7,215 nucleotides of DNA from Deltaproteobacteria bacterium. Lineage in GTDB: Bacteria; Desulfobacterota_C; Deferrisomatia; Deferrisomatales; JACRMM01. Below are positions 1 to 6,588 of this stretch, piece after piece. The notes under the pieces are model-generated. The model was given only the letters and a program-made list of their open reading frames with translations. It searched no databases and had not been told where the DNA came from. The stretch is taken from the NCBI GenBank assembly GCA_016218905.1, contig JACRCS010000039.1, positions 1 through 7,215 of the forward strand, given 5' to 3'. The stretch's first letter is position 1. Every line of letters starts with the position of its first letter. A program made the position numbers and the translations under genes.

Positions 1-1253
1 AGGCGTCGGCGACGAACCGGACGCTCGTCTACAACGTCCGTATCGTCGACCCCGGCCAGCAGGCGATCAAGATCAACCCGCTGAGCGATACCGGGCCGTA
101 CGCCGACGAGGGGACGATCGCCTGCTCGCGCATCGAGCTGACCGACGCCGGCCGGACGCACGTCCGCGACAACTGCTACACGGGCGGAGTGGACGCGCAC
201 GCGGCCGTCGGCTGGACGATCCGCGACAGCTTCATCGAGGGCTTCTGGTGCGACGCCGGCCTGTCGGAGCACGCGATCCATTTCTGGCGGAACGCGCGCG
301 ACACGCGGGTGGAGCGGAACATCCTTCGGAACAACGCCCGGGCGATCGGGTTCGGGCTCCTCGAGACCGGGACACCGCGGCGGACCTACCCGGACGCACC
401 GTGCCCTTCCGGCGGCGGCGGCTACGTCGACCACTTCGGCGGGAGCGCGGTGAACAACTTCGTCTTCACGGACGACCCGGACCTCTTCGTGTCGGAGTAC
501 GGCTTCGACTGCGGCATCTGCCTCTGGCAGGCCTGCGGCGCCTCGGCGCTCCACAACACCATCCACACGGCCGACGTCGCCTCCTCCTTCTCCGCCGTGG
601 AGTGGCGTTTCCCGCGCACCGTCGCCACGGTCGCGAACAACCTGACGAACTTCGCGCTCCGCGCGCGGGACGGCGCCACGGCGACCGTGGCGACGAACGT
701 CACGAACGCGACCGCCGCGTTCTACGTCTCTGCGGCCACCGGGGACCTCCACCTTCAGGCCTCGGCCGCCGCGGCTGTCGACCAGGGAAGCGCCTCGCCC
801 ATCTTCACGGACATCGACGGAGACTCGCGGCCCCGCGGCGCCGCGCCCGACGTCGGCGCGGACGAGACCGGCGCGCCGCGGTCCCTGCGCTTTCACGGCC
901 TCACGCCCTGCCGCGTCGTCGACACCCGCTCGGCCTCCCTCGGCGGGCCGTCGCCCCTCGCGGCCGGCGTCTCGCGCCCCTTCCAGGTCGGCGGGGCGTG
1001 TGGCGTGCCGGCCGGCGTGACCGTCGTCTCGGCGAACGTCACGGTGACGCAGGGGACTGCGACGGGAAACGTCGTCGTCCACGCCAGCGGCACGCCGGTC
1101 CCCATAACGCCCCAGGTCAGCTTCGCCGCCGGGCGGACTCGGGCCAACAACGCGCTCCTCGGGCTCGCCAGCAGCGGCGCCGTGTCGGCCCAGGCCGGAA
1201 TGGCCTCCGGCTCCGTCCACCTCGTCATCGACGTGAACGGCTACTTCGACTGA
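1..1253 (+). CDS. Secreted right-handed β-helix protein with C-terminal 'PCRVVDTR' module (5' end missing)
   Basis: The frame is open from base 3 to a TGA at 1251-1253, giving 416 visible residues; the true start lies upstream of the window. Visible residues 1 to about 285 look like the coils of a parallel β-helix: short alternating segments rich in N, D, T, V and I, such as VERNILRNNARAIGFGL. The region closes with DGDSRPRGAAPDVGADE, a typical end of β-helix surface proteins. Several cysteines (FDCGICLWQACG and others) suggest disulfides outside the cytoplasm. Residues about 296-416 form a separate β-rich module that begins FHGLTPCRVVDTR and ends HLVIDVNGYFD. Similar modules end many secreted bacterial proteins and may serve in surface attachment or carbohydrate contact. 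The β-helix fold occurs in polysaccharide lyases and hydrolases, but I see no specific catalytic set, so the substrate is unknown. An internal GTG at 189 is not the start, because homology-like sequence continues upstream of it. Confidence 0.85.
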   Translation, partial: ASATNRTLVYNVRIVDPGQQAIKINPLSDTGPYADEGTIACSRIELTDAGRTHVRDNCYTGGVDAHAAVGWTIRDSFIEGFWCDAGLSEHAIHFWRNARDTRVERNILRNNARAIGFGLLETGTPRRTYPDAPCPSGGGGYVDHFGGSAVNNFVFTDDPDLFVSEYGFDCGICLWQACGASALHNTIHTADVASSFSAVEWRFPRTVATVANNLTNFALRARDGATATVATNVTNATAAFYVSAATGDLHLQASAAAAVDQGSASPIFTDIDGDSRPRGAAPDVGADETGAPRSLRFHGLTPCRVVDTRSASLGGPSPLAAGVSRPFQVGGACGVPAGVTVVSANVTVTQGTATGNVVVHASGTPVPITPQVSFAAGRTRANNALLGLASSGAVSAQAGMASGSVHLVIDVNGYFD

Positions 1254-1258
1254 GATCG

Positions 1259-1290
1259 CCCGGCAGCGGTTCGACGCTCCCTGCCGCGGG
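1259..1290 (+). terminator. Possible weak terminator hairpin after the β-helix gene
   Basis: CGGCAG (1261-1266) pairs with CTGCCG (1281-1286), and CC (1259-1260) can extend the stem to GG near 1288-1290 past one bulged C. The hairpin lies 7 bases after the stop codon, but no T-tract follows, so intrinsic termination is uncertain. Confidence 0.25.
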
Positions 1291-1335
1291 CTGATCCCGT
1301 CCTCGCCGAATCGTCCCGCCGAAGGGGCGCATCCC

Positions 1336-1353
1336 GACCGGTGCATGCCGGTC
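1336..1353 (+). other. Perfect inverted repeat (6-bp stem, 6-base loop)
   Basis: GACCGG (1336-1341) is complementary to CCGGTC (1348-1353) around the loop TGCATG. It lies between two genes and has no T-tract. It could be part of a terminator, an operator, or chance in GC-rich DNA. Confidence 0.35.
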
Positions 1354-1471
1354 ACGATCAGGCGAAGGGGAGACTCATCGTTGGGCCTGGATCTCCTGGC
1401 GATGGAGAGATGCCGGCCGGATCCTGGGTGGCCGCCTCCGAGCGCCCGGACCGGCGACGCGCTGCCTGTGG

Positions 1472-1477
1472 TATATC
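1472..1477 (+). promoter_or_regulatory. Candidate -10 element (TATATC) for the fusion gene
   Basis: TATATC, preceded by TGTGG, is the only clearly AT-rich hexamer in this GC-rich region. It lies 37 bases before the ATG at 1515, which would give a leader of about 30 bases. No convincing -35 box is seen. It supports starting the gene at 1515 rather than at 1341. Confidence 0.25.
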
Positions 1478-1514
1478 GGCCAGGGACGGGCGATCGCCTC
1501 GCCGGGGAACAAGG

Positions 1515-4226
1515 ATGAAGCAGGCCGTCAGCGCTGAGGATCGGGGCCGACTCCGGGTGAGCCTCCTGATCGGGCTTTGCTGCCTGCTGATCTACAACGC
1601 CAACCTGCGTTCGATCAGCGCCGGCGACACCTACCCGGCCCGTTACCTGCCGTTCGCGATCCTGCGGTACCACACCCTCTATCTCAATCCGGTCGCGGAT
1701 GTCGCGGCTCAGGGGAGAGGTGGCACGGCGTATTGGATACTGCATCGGCCCGACGGCTCCCTCATCTCGCTGTACCCCGTTGTCGTGCCGGTGCTCGTCG
1801 CCCCGCTGTACGTTCCCGCGATCGGCTACCTGCACCTGCGGGGCTGGTCGGATGCGCGGCTCGATCACGTCGCGAAGGTCATGGAGAAGGTCTCTGCCTC
1901 GATCGTGGCGGCGCTCTCGGCCTCGCTCCTCTACCTGCTGCTCCGGCGGCGGGCAAAGGCGCAGACCGCTCTGTTGCTCACCCTCGCGTATGCCTTCGGT
2001 ACGACGACCTGGGTGATCAGCAGCCAGGCTTCGTGGCAGCACGGAATCGCCGGGCTCCTGGTGATCAGTACCCTGCTGCTGCTGACGGGGCCGTGCACGT
2101 TGCCGCGGACGCTCGCGGCAGGGTTGCTGCTCGGGCTCCTCACCGGCAACCGGCTGCCCGACGGCGTTCTCGCGGCGGCGCTGGGAGGTTTCGGGCTCTT
2201 CTGGGCGGGCCGGCGCCGCGCTCCGCTGCTCGCCGCGGCCGCGGCGCTCCCGACGATCGCCGTGCTGCTCTACAACCTGCACGTGGCCGAAAACGTGATG
2301 GGCGGCTACGGGGTGGTCGGCAAGGCGAGCTTCTTTCAGCACGACCTGCTCACGGGGGTCGCCGGTTTGCTGGTAAGCCCTACGAGGGGGCTGCTCGTCT
2401 TCTCCCCATTTCTGCTCTTCCTGGCCCTGGCCTGGCGGCATCTGCCGCAAGATCGCCAGGAGCGTCGCCTGACCCTGGCGATGATCGTCGGGGTCGTCCT
2501 CCAGATCGTGCTCTACGCCAAGGCGGATTGGAGGGGCGGCTTCTCCTGGGGACCGCGTTTCATGACCGACCTCCTGCCGTTTCTGATCTGGATGCTCGTG
2601 CCAGTGGTCGATGGTCTGCGCCGCACCGGGCGAGCTCTCTTCGTCGTCGCGGTCGGTGTGGCCGTCGCCTTGGAAGCCATCGGCGCCTCCTCGTATTCCG
2701 ACTCGTTCGATCTTCCGATCTTCGCCGCGGACCGCGGCGCGGATGGGCACGACATGCGGGCCGCGTTCCGCTGGCGGAACGCACCCTTCCTCACGTCCTT
2801 GCGCGGAGGCCTCGCGCCGGCGGAGCTGACGGTCGAGATGCGCGGGAGCTTCGACGCCGTCGAGGCGGGCGGGCGCGCGGTCTCCGAGGTCACCGCCGGC
2901 CAGGAAGCGTTCGCCGCGGGCTGGGCGCTGGCCGGGGACGCGACGCCAGGGCAGGTGACCGTCGTGATCGACGGCCGGAGAACGGCCGCCAGTGACGCGT
3001 TCTTCGACCGTCCCGACGTCCGCGGCACGTTGCAAGAGGCGAGCCCCGCCGGCTGGCGCATCCGGCTCGACACCACCGGCCTTGCTCCCGGCGAGCACCG
3101 CCTGACGGCTCTCGCGAGGGCCTCCGGGAAGCGCGAAGCGCACTTCCTCGCCACGCGGACGCTCACCGTTCGGAGTGCGTTTTTGGAGGGCGGCGCCGCA
3201 GCGCCGGCCGGAGTCGAGAGAGGAGTGGCGGGAGCGAGGGAGCTGCCCGCCGACCTGGCGGAGGACTCCAGGAAGGCCGTGGCGCGGATCGGCGCGCACC
3301 AGCAGCCTGAGGGCTTCTGGCTCACGGCCTACACGAGCGGGACGCGCTTTCAAGAGTCGCGTCCGGAGATGAACACCTATCTGACCGCGCTCCTCGTCGA
3401 TCTGCTCGATCCTCTGGCGGACGAAAGAGGTCTGGAGGGGAGCCTGAGGCGCGCCCGAACGCACCTCACCGGCCAGATCGAGCCGAGCGGGCTCGTGCGC
3501 TATCACGGTCTGCCCGACGGTCCTGGCATTGGAACCCTCGGGTGCGCCATCACGCCCGATACCGACGACACGGCTCTCGTCTGGCGCCTCGCTCCCGATA
3601 GGGACCGCAGCCGCCTGCCGGCCGCGCTGGCGACCATCGACCGGTATCGCACGCCCGGGGGGCTCTACCGCACGTGGCTCGCACCGCGGGATGCATACCA
3701 GTGCCTCGACCCGGGCAGCGATCCGAACCCCGCGGACCTCGTCATCCAGATGCACCTGCTACAACTGCTGGCGGAAGTGCGGCCGTCGGCCGGCCGCGCT
3801 CTGTGCGAAGCGCTCGGGCCCGTCGTCGATGACGATCGGGTCTGGGTCTACTACCGGAAGACGCCTCTGGTTGCGATGCTCCGCCTCACCGACCTCCGCC
3901 GCGCCGGCTGCGCCCTGGACCTGCCCGAGCCTCGCATGCGCACAGACGTTTCGGGCCAGCAGATCTGGGTGTCGGTCGTCCGACTTCTCAGGGGAGGGAT
4001 GACCCCCGGAGGCGCTCCGCCCGACGCGGTCTTGGTCCGGGCGGTGCTGCGCGAGCTCGCGCGGAACGACTTCGCTCTCGTGCGAACGAATCCGCCGCTT
4101 CTCTACCATAACGACCTCACCGCGACGGTCGCCCGATACTACTGGTCCGAGGATGCCGGCTACGCTCTCTGGCTGAGGCTCTGTGCCGAATATGGACGCC
4201 CGCGAGATCCCCGTCCCGGTGGGTAG
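1515..4226 (+). CDS. Fusion membrane protein: GT-C-like domain, Ig-like domain, terpene cyclase-like α/α-barrel domain
   Basis: The protein has 903 residues. Residues about 13-400 form roughly eleven membrane segments. After TM1 comes SAGDTYPARYLPF, with D38 placed like the catalytic Asp in the first outer loop of GT-C glycosyltransferases. Further on, SWGPRFMTDLLPF (near residue 340) matches a widespread, uncharacterised GT-C-like family. Residues about 445-553 form a β-sandwich (GWALAGD, VVIDGRR, LDTTGLAPGEHRLT). A G/A-rich linker follows. Residues about 575-895 are helical, with QQPEGFW (596-602, an exact QX3GXW motif), two degenerate repeats (QIEPSGLVRY, YRTPGGLYRTW) and PDTDDTAL, with D682-T-D-D685. 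The last matches the DxDDTA acid motif of squalene-hopene and class II diterpene cyclases. This domain is about half the length of a normal βγ cyclase. ATG 1515 is chosen because GGGG at 1504-1507 lies 7 bases upstream and the 58 residues from GTG 1341 look non-coding. The gene overlaps the UbiA gene. Substrate and activity are unknown; an inactive or carbohydrate-acting α/α barrel is possible. Confidence 0.8.
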   Translation: MKQAVSAEDRGRLRVSLLIGLCCLLIYNANLRSISAGDTYPARYLPFAILRYHTLYLNPVADVAAQGRGGTAYWILHRPDGSLISLYPVVVPVLVAPLYVPAIGYLHLRGWSDARLDHVAKVMEKVSASIVAALSASLLYLLLRRRAKAQTALLLTLAYAFGTTTWVISSQASWQHGIAGLLVISTLLLLTGPCTLPRTLAAGLLLGLLTGNRLPDGVLAAALGGFGLFWAGRRRAPLLAAAAALPTIAVLLYNLHVAENVMGGYGVVGKASFFQHDLLTGVAGLLVSPTRGLLVFSPFLLFLALAWRHLPQDRQERRLTLAMIVGVVLQIVLYAKADWRGGFSWGPRFMTDLLPFLIWMLVPVVDGLRRTGRALFVVAVGVAVALEAIGASSYSDSFDLPIFAADRGADGHDMRAAFRWRNAPFLTSLRGGLAPAELTVEMRGSFDAVEAGGRAVSEVTAGQEAFAAGWALAGDATPGQVTVVIDGRRTAASDAFFDRPDVRGTLQEASPAGWRIRLDTTGLAPGEHRLTALARASGKREAHFLATRTLTVRSAFLEGGAAAPAGVERGVAGARELPADLAEDSRKAVARIGAHQQPEGFWLTAYTSGTRFQESRPEMNTYLTALLVDLLDPLADERGLEGSLRRARTHLTGQIEPSGLVRYHGLPDGPGIGTLGCAITPDTDDTALVWRLAPDRDRSRLPAALATIDRYRTPGGLYRTWLAPRDAYQCLDPGSDPNPADLVIQMHLLQLLAEVRPSAGRALCEALGPVVDDDRVWVYYRKTPLVAMLRLTDLRRAGCALDLPEPRMRTDVSGQQIWVSVVRLLRGGMTPGGAPPDAVLVRAVLRELARNDFALVRTNPPLLYHNDLTATVARYYWSEDAGYALWLRLCAEYGRPRDPRPGG

Positions 4227-5280
4227 TTCGTCCGCCCTTCGCTATCTCTCGTGTCTGCGCCCGCTGGACGTCCTCGTCCTCCAGGGCTCGCCCCTGCTCG
4301 GCGCAGCGTTCTCGATTCGGTACCCCGAACGACGCGACCTCGCGCCGCTGGCGACTCTCCTTGTCGCCAATGTCCTCCTGGTGACGCACATCTTCATGCT
4401 CAACGACTGGTCGGGCCTGACCGCCGATCTCGCCGACCCGAACAAGGCGGCACGCGTCTTCACGGCCAGGGGCGTCGGGAGGAGGGGCATGGGACGACTG
4501 ACCGCCGCCCTTCTCCTCGCGAGCCTACTGCTCTTCAGCCGACTCGGGCCGGTCACATTCGGCCTTTCGCTCGCAATTGCCGCGCTGAGCGGCCTCTACT
4601 CGCTCCCGCGGTTCAACTGGAAAGGCCGGCCGCTCCTGAGCTCAACGGCCCATCTGGCTGGCGGCATCCTGCACTTTCTCCTCGGCACCTCGCTCGGAGA
4701 TGTCATCGCTCATCGGGACGTCGCCGTCGCGACCTTCTTCGCCCTGATCTTCGCCGCCGGCCACCTGACCCAGGAGATCCGCGACCATCGGGGGGACGCC
4801 GTCAACGGCATCCGGACCAACTCCGTGGTCTTCGGCCCGCGACGCACGTTCGCGGCGAGCCTCGTCCTCTTCACGCTCGCCCATGCTCTCCTGCTCGCGC
4901 TGACTCTTCACGGGGTTCTTCCCCGACCGCTCGCGCTCCTCGTGGCGCTCTATGCCCTCCAGCTCTTCTGGTCGTTCCGGGCTCTCGACGAGGGCCTGAC
5001 CTACGAGAGCGTCAGCCGGCTGCAGTCGCGTTACCGCGCGCTCTACGCCATCGTCGGCCTGGCGATGGGGGCATCGATGCTCGGAGCTCCAACTGAGACT
5101 GAGCTTGCAACGGGGTCCGGGCGGGTCTCCTGGAGTCAGCGCGATCGCAGGCGGGGGTGGGCGACGAGGACGAGGAGCGAGAGCCCGTACGCGATCAGCC
5201 CGACGGCAACGAGTCCGAAGAGGACTGGTCCGGATCCAGAGTGCCTGAGCGTACGCAGTGCGGGTCCCGTTCCGCCGTAG
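4192..5280 (+). CDS. UbiA-family membrane prenyltransferase with an atypical first metal motif and extended C-terminus
   Basis: UbiA enzymes are polytopic membrane proteins that transfer a prenyl group from a polyprenyl diphosphate to an acceptor, using two Asp-rich Mg motifs. Here motif I is NDWSGLTADLADPNK (from N71): N71, D72 and D79 align with NDxxDxxxD, but the middle Asp is Gly75. Motif II, RDHRGDAVNGIRTNSVVFG, keeps DxxxD (D198, D202). About eight hydrophobic segments follow the usual pattern up to residue 300, the normal family length. The remaining 62 residues are rich in R, S, T and P and lie antisense to the DUF1206 gene. ATG 4192 is used; GTG 4183 has GAGG (4175-4178) only 4 bases away and is an alternative start. 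Either start overlaps the upstream gene by 35-44 bases, which suggests coupled translation. The acceptor cannot be told: a quinone, an aromatic ring, or a sugar phosphate (as in polyprenyl-phosphoribose synthases) are all possible. The family call is firm; the exact C-terminus is not. Confidence 0.85.
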   Translation: MDAREIPVPVGSSSALRYLSCLRPLDVLVLQGSPLLGAAFSIRYPERRDLAPLATLLVANVLLVTHIFMLNDWSGLTADLADPNKAARVFTARGVGRRGMGRLTAALLLASLLLFSRLGPVTFGLSLAIAALSGLYSLPRFNWKGRPLLSSTAHLAGGILHFLLGTSLGDVIAHRDVAVATFFALIFAAGHLTQEIRDHRGDAVNGIRTNSVVFGPRRTFAASLVLFTLAHALLLALTLHGVLPRPLALLVALYALQLFWSFRALDEGLTYESVSRLQSRYRALYAIVGLAMGASMLGAPTETELATGSGRVSWSQRDRRRGWATRTRSESPYAISPTATSPKRTGPDPECLSVRSAGPVPP

Positions 5281-5927
5281 GTCCGCGCGCTTTCGTCTAG
5301 GCCCGCGCGGCAGGCGGAGAACCCGATGACCGCGACGACGACGCCGTGCGCGAGCATTCCGACGCGTGTGAGCACGGAGGTCCACTTCCTTCGCGCCCGG
5401 GCCATGATCGCGGTCGCGAAGTCGGCCGGAAGCCTACCGAGCACGGCCCGCACCGCCTCCACCCCGCCGACCACGATGGCGATCGCGCCTCCGAGCTCGA
5501 GCCCGAGGCGGCCCCAGGCGTGGGAGACGAGGTGCCCGGCCAGCTCCCGGAGCCCGGCCTCGTCGGCTCCCGAGCGGAACTGCAGGAGGACGCGCGCGGC
5601 CGCGATCGCGAGGACGAGCCCGCCCAGAGCGCTCATGAAGGAGAAGGCCTGTGCGAGGCGCCGGCGCGTGCGGACGCCCTGCACGACGCGGAAGAGCACG
5701 AACGCGAAGAGCCCGGCTACCACGATCCAGAGAAGGAGCCGTCCGCCCGATCCGGTGAGGATTCGCGCGAGCGCGCCCGCCGGCCCGGTGGCCCTCCCGC
5801 GCTGGAGGATCGCGGCGCGCGCGGCAATACCGCCGATAAGGACGTAGACGATCCCGCGCGAGAGGAATCCGAAGCGTGCGAGCGCGCTCGGCAGGGCCTG
5901 CTCCTCGTTTCGCGCTGTCGTGATCAT
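5136..5927 (-). CDS. DUF1206 integral membrane protein
   Basis: The protein has 263 residues with three repeats of about 70-80 residues, each with two membrane segments (about 16-85, 89-170 and 185-256). Repeat 1 opens with ARFGFLSRGIVYVLIGG and repeat 3 with LTRVGMLAHGVVVAVIGF. These match the DUF1206 pattern of R-x-G at the start of a repeat and G-L near its second helix. The biochemical function of the family is unknown to me. The ATG at 5927 has no good SD of its own, and no ATG, GTG or TTG lies in frame over the roughly 50 bases upstream. Instead the start overlaps the stop of a 12-codon micro-ORF (ATGA), so ribosomes probably arrive by reinitiation. It is the last gene of a minus-strand unit with the MgtC-family gene. 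Its 3' end faces the UbiA gene and overlaps that gene's extended tail by 145 bases. Confidence 0.88.
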   Translation of the reverse strand: MITTARNEEQALPSALARFGFLSRGIVYVLIGGIAARAAILQRGRATGPAGALARILTGSGGRLLLWIVVAGLFAFVLFRVVQGVRTRRRLAQAFSFMSALGGLVLAIAAARVLLQFRSGADEAGLRELAGHLVSHAWGRLGLELGGAIAIVVGGVEAVRAVLGRLPADFATAIMARARRKWTSVLTRVGMLAHGVVVAVIGFSACRAGLDESARTYGGTGPALRTLRHSGSGPVLFGLVAVGLIAYGLSLLVLVAHPRLRSR

Positions 5928-5962
5928 GGGACGCGGCAGAGCACCCGCAGGTCTTTCGTCAT
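5924..5962 (-). CDS. 12-codon micro-ORF linking the MgtC-family gene and the DUF1206 gene
   Basis: On the minus strand an ATG at 5962-5960 opens a 12-residue peptide, MTKDLRVLCRVP, ending in TGA at 5926-5924. A strong SD, GAGGAG (5973-5968), lies 5 bases upstream. The ATG overlaps the stop of the MgtC-family gene as ATGA, and the TGA overlaps the ATG of the DUF1206 gene as ATGA. Both overlaps read directly from the sequence. I infer a translational relay; the peptide itself may have no function. It could also be chance, with the SD acting on the DUF1206 start from too far away (40 bases). Confidence 0.45.
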   Translation of the reverse strand: MTKDLRVLCRVP

Positions 5963-6435
5963 CGGAGCTCCTCGCCGGCCCGCGGGCGGAAGCGGTGCTC
6001 CAGGCGTGGCGCTACGACGAGGATCAGCATGACGAAGGCCGTGGTCGCCGCGATGATGACCCACGACCCGCAGACCGCGACGATCCCGAGGGCGGCCGTG
6101 ACCCAGAGCGCCGCGGCCGAGGTCAGGCCGTGCACGTGGCCCGTGCCGCCGGGGTCGCGAAAGATCTCGCCCGCGCCGAGGAAACCGACGCCCGTCGCGA
6201 CCCCCTGGATCACTCGCGAGAGCGAGTCTGGGCCCTGCGGAAGGCTCGTCTGAACCGGGATGGCGACGAAGAGGGCCGCGCCGAGGGCGACGAGCGCATG
6301 CGTCCCGACACCTGCAGGCTTGCCGTTGCGAAAGCGGTTCCAGCCGATCGCGGCGCCCGCAAGCGCTGCGAACAGGAGACGGAGAAGGAGAACGAGCTCG
6401 CCTGCGTGAGAGGCGAGATCAAGCCCGGAACCCAC
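5959..6435 (-). CDS. MgtC/SapB-family membrane protein (short form)
   Basis: The protein has 158 residues with about five membrane segments and the family signatures in order: RLLFAALAGAAIGWNR (about 19-34), KPAGVGTHALVALGAALF, RVIQGVATGVGFLGAGEIF and GLTSAAALWVTAALGI. It ends shortly after the last helix and so lacks the soluble C-terminal domain of Salmonella MgtC. The position usually held by Arg in 'AGLRTH' is Gly here. Members are linked to magnesium limitation, acid stress and control of membrane ATPase, but the short forms in environmental bacteria are largely uncharacterised. The GTG start at 6435 is supported by GGAGGT (6447-6442) 6 bases upstream. The gene leads a minus-strand unit; its stop overlaps the micro-ORF start. 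A weak -10-like TAGAGT (6476-6471) lies about 35 bases before the start, without a visible -35. Confidence 0.9.
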   Translation of the reverse strand: MGSGLDLASHAGELVLLLRLLFAALAGAAIGWNRFRNGKPAGVGTHALVALGAALFVAIPVQTSLPQGPDSLSRVIQGVATGVGFLGAGEIFRDPGGTGHVHGLTSAAALWVTAALGIVAVCGSWVIIAATTAFVMLILVVAPRLEHRFRPRAGEELR

Positions 6436-6441
6436 GGCTGC

Positions 6442-6447
6442 ACCTCC
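6442..6447 (-). promoter_or_regulatory. Ribosome binding site deciding the GTG start of the MgtC-family gene
   Basis: GGAGGT on the minus strand lies 6 bases before GTG 6435. This strong match to the anti-SD fixes a GTG start where no ATG is available nearby. Confidence 0.7.
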
Positions 6448-6570
6448 GGAACGACGAATGTCTCGTGACTACTCTAGCCCAACGGCCGGCGGCCCCCGTT
6501 CGCGGGTGTCCTCCACCAGCGGTGCGAGTCGATCGATGGCCGTCGATTTGCATTGCGGAGGCAGCTTTCA

Positions 6571-6588
6571 CCCGGCTCGTCGGCCGGG
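6571..6588 (+). promoter_or_regulatory. Perfect hairpin upstream of the small hydrophilic gene
   Basis: CCCGGC (6571-6576) pairs fully with GCCGGG (6583-6588) around the loop TCGTCG, 25 bases before the ATG at 6614. It is flanked by two CCGTCGATT copies exactly 50 bases apart (6540-6548 and 6590-6598); a third GTCGAT lies at 6528-6533. It could be an RNA leader structure or a protein site between divergent genes; this is inference only. Confidence 0.3.

Larger units (their letters stand above)
1254..1514. other. Intergenic region between the β-helix gene and the membrane fusion gene
   Basis: These 261 bases hold two hairpins (1259-1290 and 1336-1353) and one AT-rich hexamer (1472-1477). The downstream frame is open from a GTG at 1341, but the 58 residues it would add are rich in G, R and P and resemble no protein segment. 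I therefore read the region as non-coding leader. Confidence 0.55.

Noticed and set aside
248..1294. Plus-strand frame of 348 codons overlapping the β-helix gene
   Set aside because: The product is almost entirely R, G, A, P and H; the β-helix frame has clear family patterns.
3225..3227. Internal GTG as a separate start for the terpene cyclase-like domain
   Set aside because: The preceding GAGAGGA sits almost against the codon, and the reading frame continues without a break from the Ig-like domain, so a fusion is the simpler reading.
2513..3325. Minus-strand frame of 270 codons opposite the fusion gene
   Set aside because: It is S/A/R/P-rich with no motif, opposite well-patterned membrane and Ig-like sequence.
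4251..5096. Plus-strand frame of 281 codons inside the UbiA gene
   Set aside because: R/P/G-rich shadow. Only its final stop is of interest, as a possible sign of a frameshift in the UbiA gene.
4642..5385. Minus-strand frame of 247 codons across the UbiA 3' half
   Set aside because: Highly charged R/E/G-rich shadow that conflicts with the UbiA motifs and the DUF1206 end.
5346..6032. Plus-strand frame of 228 codons across the DUF1206 gene
   Set aside because: It is antisense to a clear membrane protein, and its product is a low-complexity E/R/G/A-rich chain typical of a shadow frame in GC-rich DNA.
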